This document shows positions 7,901-15,264 of a stretch of DNA of 26,035 bases, piece by piece. Each line of letters begins with the position of its first letter. The stretch's first letter is position 1. The position numbers and the translations under genes are program-made. Origin of the DNA: an uncultured Paracoccaceae bacterium (GTDB lineage Bacteria; Pseudomonadota; Alphaproteobacteria; Rhodobacterales; Rhodobacteraceae). The stretch is taken from positions 1-26,035 of the forward strand of contig CALBSG010000132.1 in assembly GCA_937927675.1 (NCBI GenBank). Reading direction: 5' to 3'. The notes below the pieces were generated by a model. It searched no databases and had not been told where the DNA came from. It saw only the letters and a program-made list of their open reading frames with translations.

Positions 7901-8908
7901 ATGATCCGGATCGCTGTGCTTGGCTGCGGGCGTATTGGTGTGATGCACGCAAACAACATCTCGGCGCACCCCCGCGCCACGCTGGCCGGTGTCTACGACA
8001 TCTATGCGCCTGCTGCAGAAGCTGTTTCTGCGAAGACAGGGGCGCAGGTCTATCCCTCTGCTGAGGCTGTGTTCGCCGCAAAAGATGTGGATGCGGTGCT
8101 GATCGCAACGGCGACCGACACGCACGCGGACCTTTTGGAAATGGCGGTTGCGGCTGGAAAACCCGTGCTGTGCGAAAAGCCGATTGATCTTAGCCTTGCA
8201 CGGGTGAACCGCTGTGCAACAACCATTGCAGGACGGTCGGTTCCGATCCAGCTGGGTTTTGTGCGCCGGTTTGATCCTGGCCATGCGGCGGTTCGCCGGG
8301 CCATTGTGGCGGGCGACATTGGTGAGTTGCACCAGGTCGTCATCACCTCGCGCGATCCCGGCATGCCGCCGCCCGCCTATACGGCTGTGTCCGGCGGTAT
8401 ATTGCGGGACATGACGATCCACGATCTCGACATGGCACGCTTCATCCTGGCCGAAGAGGTGACCGAGGTTTTTGCCACCGGCTCTCGGCTGGTCGATCCG
8501 GCGCTGATGGACAAACTTGGCGACTATGACACCGTCACTGTTGTGCTGAAAACTGCCTCGGGCAAGCAGGCGATCATCAACAATTCACGGCAGGCGGTCT
8601 ACGGCTATGACCAGCGGGTCGAGGCACTTGGCACCAAGGGCATGGCGATTTCGGAAAATCGCCGGGCGCAGGAGATGACCTTGCATACCGCAGGTTTCAC
8701 GGGCCGCGCCGATCCATTGCTGAATTTCTTTATCGAACGCTACCGCGAAGCCTTTGATGCCGAGATTTCGGAATTTGTCGATGCGGTCGAGACAGGCCGC
8801 GCCCCGTCGGTCGGGTTCGAGGATGGGCGGCTTGCCCTGGTTCTCGCCGAGGCGGCGCTGAAGTCTATCGTTGAGGGTCGCGTTGTGGCCGTGAAGGAGA
8901 TTGTCTGA
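7901..8908 (+). CDS. iolG: Inositol 2-dehydrogenase (Gfo/Idh/MocA family)
   Basis: This 335-residue protein has an N-terminal Rossmann domain (GCGRIG, residues 8-13) and the C-terminal Gfo/Idh/MocA domain. Catalytic residues of inositol dehydrogenase are in place: Lys93 in CEKPIDL, Asp170 and His174 in RDMTIHDLDMARF. The stretches SRDPGMPPPAY and SGKQAIINNSRQAVYGYDQR are very close to rhizobial IdhA/IolG as I recall it, so myo-inositol oxidation to 2-keto-myo-inositol with NAD is the likely reaction. Start: GGGAGGA lies 5-6 bases before the ATG. It is the first gene of the plus-strand operon, and its stop overlaps the next start by one base (TGATG). Among the four family members here it is the best candidate for the true IolG. 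Confidence 0.92.
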   Translation: MIRIAVLGCGRIGVMHANNISAHPRATLAGVYDIYAPAAEAVSAKTGAQVYPSAEAVFAAKDVDAVLIATATDTHADLLEMAVAAGKPVLCEKPIDLSLARVNRCATTIAGRSVPIQLGFVRRFDPGHAAVRRAIVAGDIGELHQVVITSRDPGMPPPAYTAVSGGILRDMTIHDLDMARFILAEEVTEVFATGSRLVDPALMDKLGDYDTVTVVLKTASGKQAIINNSRQAVYGYDQRVEALGTKGMAISENRRAQEMTLHTAGFTGRADPLLNFFIERYREAFDAEISEFVDAVETGRAPSVGFEDGRLALVLAEAALKSIVEGRVVAVKEIV

Positions 8909-10347
8909 TGTATGCGCGTTTTGGCCTTTTCATCGACGGGGCTTGGCGGGCCAGTGCCGATGGCGCCACCGCGCCCGTCTTTAGCCCGGTCACCGAACAG
9001 TCGCTGGGCGATTGCCCGGTTGCTTCGGCCGCCGACACCGAGGCCGCGCTGGCATCAGCCGAGGCTGGGCTTGCCGCTTGGGCCACGACTGCGGCCTTTG
9101 ACCGGGCCGACGCGCTGCACCGCATCGCCGACGAAATGATCCGCCGCGCGGATGAGGCGGCCCGGATGATCAGCCTTGAAACCGGCAAACCCATCGCGCA
9201 GGCAGGGCGGGAATGGGCGCTCAGCATCGATCAGTTCCGCTGGTATGCCGAAGAGGCCCGTCGCATCTATGGCCGCATCGTCGAATCCCGTGTTCCGGGT
9301 GGCCGATTCGAGGTGCATCACGAGCCTGTCGGTATCGTGGCGGCCTTTACCGCTTGGAATTTTCCCGCAGCCCTGATCGCGCGCAAGGTGGCTCCCGCCT
9401 TGGCCGCAGGCTGTTCCATCATCGTGCGCCCGTCGACGCAAACGCCGGGCGTGGCGATGGTGATGGTTGACTGCGTTCGGGCGGGCGGGTTGCCCCCCGG
9501 CGCGGTCAACCTGGTTGTCGGGCCAACGGGTGCAACCTATGCGCCGTTGATGGCCGCCAAATCGGTGCGCAAAGTGTCGCTGACCGGATCGACCCGCGTT
9601 GGCCAGCAAATGATCCGCGATGCGGCGGCAACGCTGAAGAAAGTGTCGATGGAACTGGGCGGCAATGCCCCGGTCATCGTCTATGATGACGCCGATCTCG
9701 AGGCGTGCCTGAATGTGGCCGTGCCGACCAAGTTCGCCAATGCGGGCCAAGTTTGCGTGACAGGTGACCGGTTCTACGTTCACGACAGCCTCCATGAGGC
9801 TTTTGTGAACGGTTTCGTGAAACGGGCCAGGGCGATCAAGCTGGGGGATGGATTGGACCCAAGCGTTGGTATGGGGCCGCTCATCAACGGTGGCCGATTG
9901 GCTGAGATGGAGAAGATCGTGGCTGGTGCGGTGGCAGCGGGGGCCAAGGTCGCTGCGGGCGGTGCGCGGGCCGCAGGCTTCAATACCGGGCATTTCTTCG
10001 AGCCGACAGTGCTGACGGGCTGCACAGATGATATGGCGGTGATGCGCGACGAAAACTTCGGCCCCATCGCAGCGATCAGCCGCTTTGCCAGCGAGGATGA
10101 GGTTCTGGCTCGGGCGAATGCCAGCGACATGGGGCTGTCGGCTTATGCATTCACCACCAATCCGGCCCGCGCAAGACGGACGGTTCAGGCGCTGAAAGCG
10201 GGGATGGTTGGGATCAACTCATTCGCCATGGCCGCCTCCGAGGCGCCCTTTGGCGGTACCAACCATTCCGGCATGGGCCGTGAGGGGGGGAGCGAAGGCA
10301 TCCGCGATTACCTTGACGTCAAATCCAGCCAGATGGTGTGGTCATGA
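8908..10347 (+). CDS. NAD(P)-dependent aldehyde dehydrogenase (succinate-semialdehyde-dehydrogenase-like)
   Basis: This full-length 479-residue aldehyde dehydrogenase has Asn151 (FTAWNFP), the NAD loop SLTGSTRVG (224-232), the general base Glu249 (MELGGNAP), the nucleophile Cys283 (NAGQVCVTGDRF) and ENFGP near residue 384. The conserved Lys that contacts NAD, usually in KPSEQTP, is Arg174 here (RPSTQTP). That may alter cofactor preference. It is not the methylmalonate-semialdehyde dehydrogenase IolA, whose CoA-acylating family differs in sequence. Translation is coupled to iolG by a one-base overlap and to the aldolase by a 4-bp overlap. It probably oxidises an aldehyde produced after ring opening or by the aldolase next door. 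The substrate is unknown. Confidence 0.9.
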   Translation: MYARFGLFIDGAWRASADGATAPVFSPVTEQSLGDCPVASAADTEAALASAEAGLAAWATTAAFDRADALHRIADEMIRRADEAARMISLETGKPIAQAGREWALSIDQFRWYAEEARRIYGRIVESRVPGGRFEVHHEPVGIVAAFTAWNFPAALIARKVAPALAAGCSIIVRPSTQTPGVAMVMVDCVRAGGLPPGAVNLVVGPTGATYAPLMAAKSVRKVSLTGSTRVGQQMIRDAAATLKKVSMELGGNAPVIVYDDADLEACLNVAVPTKFANAGQVCVTGDRFYVHDSLHEAFVNGFVKRARAIKLGDGLDPSVGMGPLINGGRLAEMEKIVAGAVAAGAKVAAGGARAAGFNTGHFFEPTVLTGCTDDMAVMRDENFGPIAAISRFASEDEVLARANASDMGLSAYAFTTNPARARRTVQALKAGMVGINSFAMAASEAPFGGTNHSGMGREGGSEGIRDYLDVKSSQMVWS

Positions 10348-11153
10348 TCCCGAACAAGCTAAAGGCCCTGTGGGCTGACGGAAAGCCGACGATCAACGGG
10401 TGGTGCAGCATCGGCAACCCGTTCACTGCCGAGATCATGGCGGCGCAAGGGTTCGACAGCATCACCATCGACATGCAGCACGGCGCCTTGGACTACAGTT
10501 CTGTCCTGCCGATGTTTCAGGCCATGCGGGCCAGTGGGGCCACGCTGATGGCCCGCGTGCCGTGGCTGGAGCCGGGCATCATCATGAAGGCGCTGGATGC
10601 CGGCGCTTACGGCATCATCTGCCCCATGGTGAACACGGCCGAAGATGCGGCGCGGCTGGTCAGCTACATGCGCTATCCGCCGCATGGCCAGCGTAGCTTT
10701 GGCCCGACGCGGGTGTCATTTGCTGCTGGCGCGAACTATGCGGGCGAGGCGAATGACAACATGCTTGCCTTTGCGATGATCGAAACCGCCGAGGGCATGG
10801 AAAACCTTGAGGCGATTGCCGCCACGCCTGGTCTTGATGGTCTTTACGTTGGCCCGGCAGATCTGACTCTGTCGCTGACCGGGGGGCGCCTGGCCCCCGG
10901 GTTTGATCGCGAAGAGCCGGAAATGATTGCCGAGCTGCACACCATTGTGGCGGCCTGCAAAAAGAACGGTATCCGGGCGGCCTTGCATTGTGGAACGCCG
11001 GATTATGCCGCCCGGGCCATTGGCTGGGGCTTTGACATGACCACGGTTGGCGGGGATTCGCGGTTTCTTGCTGCGGCGGCAGGAGCGGCGGTGGCGGGGT
11101 TCCGTAAGCTGACAGAGACAGCCGCAACCAAGTCAGAAAAGGGGGCCTATTGA
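10344..11153 (+). CDS. HpcH/HpaI-family class II 2-oxo-acid aldolase
   Basis: The 269-residue protein has the full metal-dependent pyruvate-aldolase pattern: His46 (DMQHGALDY), Arg71 (MARVPW), metal ligands Glu147 (IETAEGMENL) and Asp173 (VGPADLT), and the stretch MRYPPHGQRSFGPTR (109-123). Family members such as HpaI, GarL and RhmA split 4-hydroxy-2-oxo acids (2-keto-3-deoxy acids) into pyruvate and an aldehyde. This is a different family from IolJ, the class II FBA-like aldolase of the phosphorylated inositol pathway. I chose the ATG at 10344, which overlaps the preceding stop as ATGA, over an in-frame GTG at 10338. The product aldehyde would suit the adjacent dehydrogenases. Confidence 0.9.
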   Translation: MIPNKLKALWADGKPTINGWCSIGNPFTAEIMAAQGFDSITIDMQHGALDYSSVLPMFQAMRASGATLMARVPWLEPGIIMKALDAGAYGIICPMVNTAEDAARLVSYMRYPPHGQRSFGPTRVSFAAGANYAGEANDNMLAFAMIETAEGMENLEAIAATPGLDGLYVGPADLTLSLTGGRLAPGFDREEPEMIAELHTIVAACKKNGIRAALHCGTPDYAARAIGWGFDMTTVGGDSRFLAAAAGAAVAGFRKLTETAATKSEKGAY

Positions 11154-12133
11154 TGCCGCATATCCTTGTTGCGGGTAAGTTGCACCCGTCGGGTCTTGCG
11201 CTGTTAGAGGGCGCAGCGGGTGTCACCTATACCCATGTCGAGGAGATCAGCGAAGCAAGCTATGCGCCGCAGATGGCGCAGGCGGATGCCGTTGTGATCC
11301 GAACCCAACCGATGACAGCGGCGACTGTGGCTCGCGGGACCAAGCTGAAGATCGTGTCGCGCCATGGCGTGGGCTATGATGCTGTGGATGTCACGGCCCT
11401 GAACGCCCGCGGTATTCCGCTTTGCATTGTGGGGGATGTGAACTCGGTTTCGGTGGCCGAACACTGCATGATGCTGATCCTTGCCAGTGTGAAAAGGCTA
11501 GTGCGGGCGGACGCGTCGGTGCGAACAGGCCCATGGGGCTGGCGCAACAAGCTGGAGGCCGGAGAGGTCGCGGGCAAGCGGTTGTTGATCATTGGCTACG
11601 GCCGGATCGGTCGGCATCTGGCGCGCATGGCCGCCCCGTTCGGGATGGAGGTGCGCGCTCTGGATCCCTTCTTGCAATCGCAAGGCTGGCCAGAGGGCGA
11701 GGTGAGGCCAGTTGCCGATTTGGGCGAAGGTCTTGCTTGGGCCGATATCATTTCCGTGAACCTGCCAAAGGCGGATCATCCGATCCTTGGCGCGGCCGAG
11801 ATTGCCGCGATGAAACGCGGGTCTATCATCATCAACACCGCGCGCGGTGGGGTGGTGGATGAAGCGGCTTTGGCGGCAGGGCTGGCCAGCGGTCAGATCG
11901 GTGCAGCGGGTATTGACGTCTTCGATGCCGAACCGCCAACATCGGAGCATCCGCTTTTGTCCTTCGATCAGGTCATCTTGACCCCGCATATCGCCGGGCT
12001 GACCGCTGAGGCGGCGGAACGTATGGCGGTTGCCTCGGTGCAAAACGTGCTGGATTTCTTTGCCGGTCAGCTTGATCCGGCGCTTATCGTCAATGCAGCC
12101 GCGCTGGGCGGCGTGAAGGAGCTTGTGAAATGA
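11153..12133 (+). CDS. D-2-hydroxyacid dehydrogenase (phosphoglycerate-dehydrogenase-like)
   Basis: This 326-residue member of the D-isomer-specific 2-hydroxyacid dehydrogenases has the NAD motif GYGRIG (148-153) and the catalytic Arg231 (NTARGGVVDE), Glu260 (DVFDAEPP) and His279 (LTPHIAGLT). There is no ACT or other regulatory domain, so a catabolic or reductive role is likelier than serine synthesis. Such enzymes interconvert 2-oxo acids (glyoxylate, hydroxypyruvate, 2-keto-aldonates) and D-2-hydroxy acids. Here it could reduce an aldolase product or oxidise a hydroxy acid to feed the aldolase. The start is the ATG at 11153, overlapping the aldolase stop by one base; a TTG one codon upstream is less likely. 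Its stop overlaps the next ATG by 4 bp. Confidence 0.9.
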   Translation: MPHILVAGKLHPSGLALLEGAAGVTYTHVEEISEASYAPQMAQADAVVIRTQPMTAATVARGTKLKIVSRHGVGYDAVDVTALNARGIPLCIVGDVNSVSVAEHCMMLILASVKRLVRADASVRTGPWGWRNKLEAGEVAGKRLLIIGYGRIGRHLARMAAPFGMEVRALDPFLQSQGWPEGEVRPVADLGEGLAWADIISVNLPKADHPILGAAEIAAMKRGSIIINTARGGVVDEAALAAGLASGQIGAAGIDVFDAEPPTSEHPLLSFDQVILTPHIAGLTAEAAERMAVASVQNVLDFFAGQLDPALIVNAAALGGVKELVK

Positions 12134-13248
12134 TCAAACCGAAACTTCGCATCGGCCTCATTGGCACCGGCTTCATGGGCAAGGCGCATGTCTTCGGCTT
12201 TGCCTCTGCGCCGCGTGTCTTCGATCTGCCCTATGAGCTGGAACTGCATACCGTTGCCGATGTGACGGCTGAGGCCGCCGCGCGCGCCGCCGCCGCCTTT
12301 GGCTTTGCCCATGCCACGACCCGCTGGCAGGACATCATCGACAACCCCGAGATCGATGTGGTGGACATCACGGCGCCAAATGCCCTGCACAAGGAAATGG
12401 CCTTGGCCGCGATCCGGGCGGGCAAGCATGTCTATTGCGAAAAGCCACTCGCGCCTTTGGCGCAGGATGCCTACGAAATGGCCCTTGCCGCCGAGGCCGC
12501 GGGCGTGAAGACGCAGGTCGGGTTCAACTATCTGTGCAACCCAATGCTGGGCCTTGCGCGTGAGATGATTGCCGCGGGCGAATTGGGCGAAATCCGCGGC
12601 TATCGCGGTATTCACTGCGAAGATTACATGGCCGATTCAGGCGGGGCTTTCACTTTCCGCCATGATCCGGCAGGGGGCGGGGCGCTGGCCGATATCGGGT
12701 CTCATGCTCTGGCCACGGCGGAATTCCTGTGCGGGCCGATCACCCGCGTGATGGGCGATTGCGTGACCATGATCGGCAGTCGTCCGGACGGCAAAGGCGG
12801 CAGCCGCAAAGTGGAGGTGGACGATGTCGGTCGTGCCTTCCTGCGCTTTGAAAATGGGGCCACGGGCAGCGTTGAGGGCAATTGGATCGCCACCGGCCGT
12901 AAGATGCAGCATGACTTTGAAATCTACGGTACCAAAGGCGCTCTGGCCTTTAGCCAAGAGCATTTCAATGTGCTGCATTTCTTCAGCACCGCCGACGCCA
13001 AGGGCCGCCAAGGCTTCCGCCGGATCGAAGCTGGCCCTGATCACGCGCCCTATGGTCTGTTCTGTGTCGCGCCGGGGCACCAGTTGGGCTTCAACGATCT
13101 CAAAGCGATCGAAGTGGCGGGTTACGTAAACGCCATTGCCGACAAAGCGCCAGAGCCGTTCAACTTTCGCAAGGGGCTACGGATTCAGACGCTGGTGGAA
13201 ACCATCCAAACCTCTGCGCGCGAAGAGCGCTGGATCGACGTCAAATGA
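12130..13248 (+). CDS. Gfo/Idh/MocA-family oxidoreductase (second of four)
   Basis: This 372-residue protein is longer than iolG. It has GLIGTGFMG at the N-terminal Rossmann fold and Lys105 in CEKPLAPL. Asp188 and His192 occur in GGGALADIGSHAL, the D-x3-H arrangement of active dehydrogenases. The loop around 205-225 (SRPDGKGGSRKVEVDD) is an insertion common in dehydrogenases acting on bulky glycosides or keto-sugars. The C terminus contains APGHQLGFNDLKAIEVAGYVNAI. The substrate cannot be assigned; scyllo-inositol, another cyclitol or a glycoside 3-position are all possible. It overlaps both neighbours by 4 bp, so it is part of one translationally coupled chain. Confidence 0.9.
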   Translation: MIKPKLRIGLIGTGFMGKAHVFGFASAPRVFDLPYELELHTVADVTAEAAARAAAAFGFAHATTRWQDIIDNPEIDVVDITAPNALHKEMALAAIRAGKHVYCEKPLAPLAQDAYEMALAAEAAGVKTQVGFNYLCNPMLGLAREMIAAGELGEIRGYRGIHCEDYMADSGGAFTFRHDPAGGGALADIGSHALATAEFLCGPITRVMGDCVTMIGSRPDGKGGSRKVEVDDVGRAFLRFENGATGSVEGNWIATGRKMQHDFEIYGTKGALAFSQEHFNVLHFFSTADAKGRQGFRRIEAGPDHAPYGLFCVAPGHQLGFNDLKAIEVAGYVNAIADKAPEPFNFRKGLRIQTLVETIQTSAREERWIDVK

Positions 13249-14219
13249 CACTCGGGGTCGGCGTCATCGGATTGGGCGTGATGGGGGCCGAACATCTGCG
13301 GCTGTTGCGCGAAGAAACGGCAGGCGTTGTGGTCACAGCCGTTTGTGACGCCGACGCGCAGCGGGCAGGGCATTTAGCGCATGGGGCCGAGGTCTTTGCC
13401 GATCCCTTGGCCTTGATCGCGTCGGACAGGGTAGATGCGGTGGTCATCGCCTCGCCCGATGCCACGCATGCCGGGTTGGCCTTGGCCTGTCTTGCGGCCA
13501 AGAAGCCAGCGCTTTGCGAAAAGCCGTTGGCAACCAGTGCTGCCGAGGCGCTGCGGATTGTTGACGCCGAAGTCGCGCTCGGCCGCAGACTGTTGCAGAT
13601 TGGTTATATGCGACGCTTCGACCCGGCTTATGCCGAGATGAAGCGCGCCACCGATGCCGGAGAAATTGGCGATCCTGTCCTGCTGCATAATGTGCATCGC
13701 AATGCCTCTGCGCCTGACTGGTTCACCGGGCCAATGGCGGTGACGAATTCCTTCGTGCATGAGATCGACATCAGCCGTTGGCTGCTGGATTGTGAAATGC
13801 ACACGGCAATCGTACACGCCGCGCCCGGTGGGGATCCCCTGCTGATCACGATGGAAACTGACAAGGGCGCGGTGGTGTCCACCGAGGTCTTTATGAACGC
13901 CCGGTATGGCTACCATGTGCATGCGCAGATGGTCGGGCGGATCGGCACGGTCCAGATGGTGCAGCCCTCGATGACCATGACCAACAATGCCTTGCGCCAT
14001 GGGCATTCCTACCCGGAAAACTGGGTGCCGCGTTTCCGCGATGCGTATCGCGTGCAGATGAATGCTTGGGTGCGGTCGATTGAAACCGGCAGGCCGGTAG
14101 GGGCCTCGGCATGGGACGGATATGTTGCAACAGCTGTTGCAGAACAGGTCGTCACCGCATTGCAGACAACGTCCAAGGTCACGCTCCGCCTCGGTGCACG
14201 CCCGGGCCTTTACGCCTGA
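13245..14219 (+). CDS. Gfo/Idh/MocA-family oxidoreductase (third of four), Asn at the catalytic Asp position
   Basis: The 324-residue protein resembles the Bacillus/actinobacterial inositol-dehydrogenase branch. It has GVIGLGVMGAEH, Lys93 in CEKPLATS, MRRFDPAY (122-129), HEIDISRWLLD (172-182) and a C-terminal FRDAYRVQMNAWVRSIETG. In that branch the active site reads like TDTLIHEIDVL, with Asp four residues before His. Here it reads TNSFVHEIDI, so Asn168 replaces Asp while His172 is kept. Activity may be altered or directed at a different epimer. It overlaps the upstream gene by 4 bp and is followed after 27 bp by the IolI-like gene. The substrate is unassigned. Confidence 0.9.
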   Translation: MTLGVGVIGLGVMGAEHLRLLREETAGVVVTAVCDADAQRAGHLAHGAEVFADPLALIASDRVDAVVIASPDATHAGLALACLAAKKPALCEKPLATSAAEALRIVDAEVALGRRLLQIGYMRRFDPAYAEMKRATDAGEIGDPVLLHNVHRNASAPDWFTGPMAVTNSFVHEIDISRWLLDCEMHTAIVHAAPGGDPLLITMETDKGAVVSTEVFMNARYGYHVHAQMVGRIGTVQMVQPSMTMTNNALRHGHSYPENWVPRFRDAYRVQMNAWVRSIETGRPVGASAWDGYVATAVAEQVVTALQTTSKVTLRLGARPGLYA

Positions 14220-14246
14220 ACCTGGCACATTCTTAAGGAACCCAAA

Positions 14247-15071
14247 ATGTCGATCCGTTTTGCCGTGAACCGTACCTGTGCGCCACATCTGCCCCTCAGC
14301 GCGTTTATTGCACTGGCGGCCGCCTCTGGCGTCAAAGCGGTCGAGATCCGCAACGATATCGAAGGGCGCGAGTTTGCCGATGGCACGCCTGCGCGCGACG
14401 TGCGCGCACAGCTGGATGCGGCGGGGCTTGCTGTGGCCTCGGTGAACGCCCTTCAACGCTTCAACGAATGGACGCCCGCGCGGGCAAAAGAGGCCGAGGC
14501 GATCATTTCCTACGCCGCGGCGCTGGGCGCGCCGGGGGTTGTTCTGTGCCCGGTTCACAACGAAGACCACGGTTGGTCTGCGCCAGAGGCGGAACGCAAC
14601 CTGCGCAATGGGCTTAAAAATCTCGCACCCATCCTGCGGGATCATGGGGTTACGGGCTATGTCGAACCCCTTGGAATGAAGGGTTCTACGATGAAGCGGC
14701 AGGACATGGCCGTCGCCGCGGTGTCTGATATCGACGGCTGGGATGCCTATGCGCTGTGTTTTGATACGTTCCAATATTTCCGTTGTGGCGATACGGCGCT
14801 TTTCCCTGACCTCATCGCGCTGGCACATATGTCAGGCATCTCACGCCCCGACCTTGGGCCTGCCGAACTGACCGAGCCGGATCGTGGGTTGATCTTCATT
14901 GATGACCGCGTGGACAATATCGGCCAGCTGCGAAAGCTGATCGCGGCAGGCTATTCGGGGTTCGTGTCGATGGAGCCGTTTAACCCGGCTGTGCAACAAG
15001 ACCCAGAGCTGCTGTCCCGGCTGCGCGCCAGTCTGGAATATGTGGCCGCTCTTTTGTCAAAATCCGCCTAA
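14247..15071 (+). CDS. iolI: 2-keto-myo-inositol isomerase-like TIM-barrel protein
   Basis: This 274-residue xylose-isomerase-like TIM barrel has metal ligands that match IolI: Glu140 (YVEPLGM), Asp173 (CFDTFQYF), His194 (ALAHMSG) and Glu243 (VSMEPFNP). Other IolI-like signs are SVNALQRFNEW (65-75) and TEPDRGL before the last strand. IolI interconverts 2-keto-myo-inositol and 1-keto-D-chiro-inositol, allowing chiro-inositol use. Two departures from IolI as I recall it: DTFQY where IolI has DSFHF, and IFIDDRVDN where IolI has a WPGQGAID loop. The substrate may therefore differ. Start: AAGGAA precedes the ATG at 14247. It closes the iolG operon. Confidence 0.75.
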   Translation: MSIRFAVNRTCAPHLPLSAFIALAAASGVKAVEIRNDIEGREFADGTPARDVRAQLDAAGLAVASVNALQRFNEWTPARAKEAEAIISYAAALGAPGVVLCPVHNEDHGWSAPEAERNLRNGLKNLAPILRDHGVTGYVEPLGMKGSTMKRQDMAVAAVSDIDGWDAYALCFDTFQYFRCGDTALFPDLIALAHMSGISRPDLGPAELTEPDRGLIFIDDRVDNIGQLRKLIAAGYSGFVSMEPFNPAVQQDPELLSRLRASLEYVAALLSKSA

Positions 15072-15090
15072 GCGATAATCGTCAATGAAC

Positions 15091-15121
15091 GGGCCGTATC
15101 CCAAGTCCTTGGGCTGCGGCC
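15091..15121 (+). terminator. Stem-loop after the iolG-iolI operon
   Basis: An interrupted hairpin: outer stem GGCCG (15092-15096) / CGGCC (15117-15121) and inner stem CCCAA (15100-15104) / TTGGG (15109-15113). It sits about 20 bp after the iolI stop. There is no T run, so it may end transcription weakly or only protect the message. Confidence 0.4.
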
Positions 15122-15135
15122 GCATGGGGTCAGGT

Positions 15136-15203
15136 TTGCAATGGCATTGCAAGGAAAATTGCTAAAAACAAAAATTGACAAATCATACAGAACTGCATTT
15201 CAT
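15136..15203 (+). promoter_or_regulatory. 17-bp palindromic operator and sigma-70 promoter of the ABC transporter operon
   Basis: TTGCAATGGCATTGCAA (15136-15152) is a perfect palindrome apart from its centre base. It lies 22 bp upstream of a consensus -35, TTGACA (15175-15180), with a -10 TTTCAT (15198-15203) at 17 bp. The palindrome upstream of the -35 would suit an activator, or a repressor binding at a distance. Related TTGCAA and TTGACAA elements occur at the rpiR and iolD/iolG promoters. RpiR binding is inferred. Confidence 0.6.
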
Positions 15204-15210
15204 GTTTGCA

Positions 15211-15223
15211 GGCGACAGTCGCC
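15211..15223 (+). promoter_or_regulatory. Small leader hairpin upstream of the binding-protein gene
   Basis: GGCGAC (15211-15216) and GTCGCC (15218-15223) form a perfect dyad around one base, followed by GGCCGGCC. It would lie near the 5' end of the transporter message, about 40 bp before the start codon. It may stabilise the message or bind a protein. No riboswitch class is recognised. Confidence 0.25.
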
Positions 15224-15264
15224 GGCCGGCCAGAGGAGCCGGTGATTCCATGGGAGGAATACGA

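Noticed and set aside
13374..14828. A 484-codon open frame on the minus strand opposite the third dehydrogenase and iolI.
   Set aside because: It spans two well-supported plus-strand genes and gives a His/Arg/Gly-rich translation with no motif or start signal.
15175..15264. Longer N terminus of the binding protein from a TTG at 15175.
   Set aside because: It would begin on the -35 element of the transporter promoter. The signal peptide and GGAGG-led ATG at 15265 fit far better.
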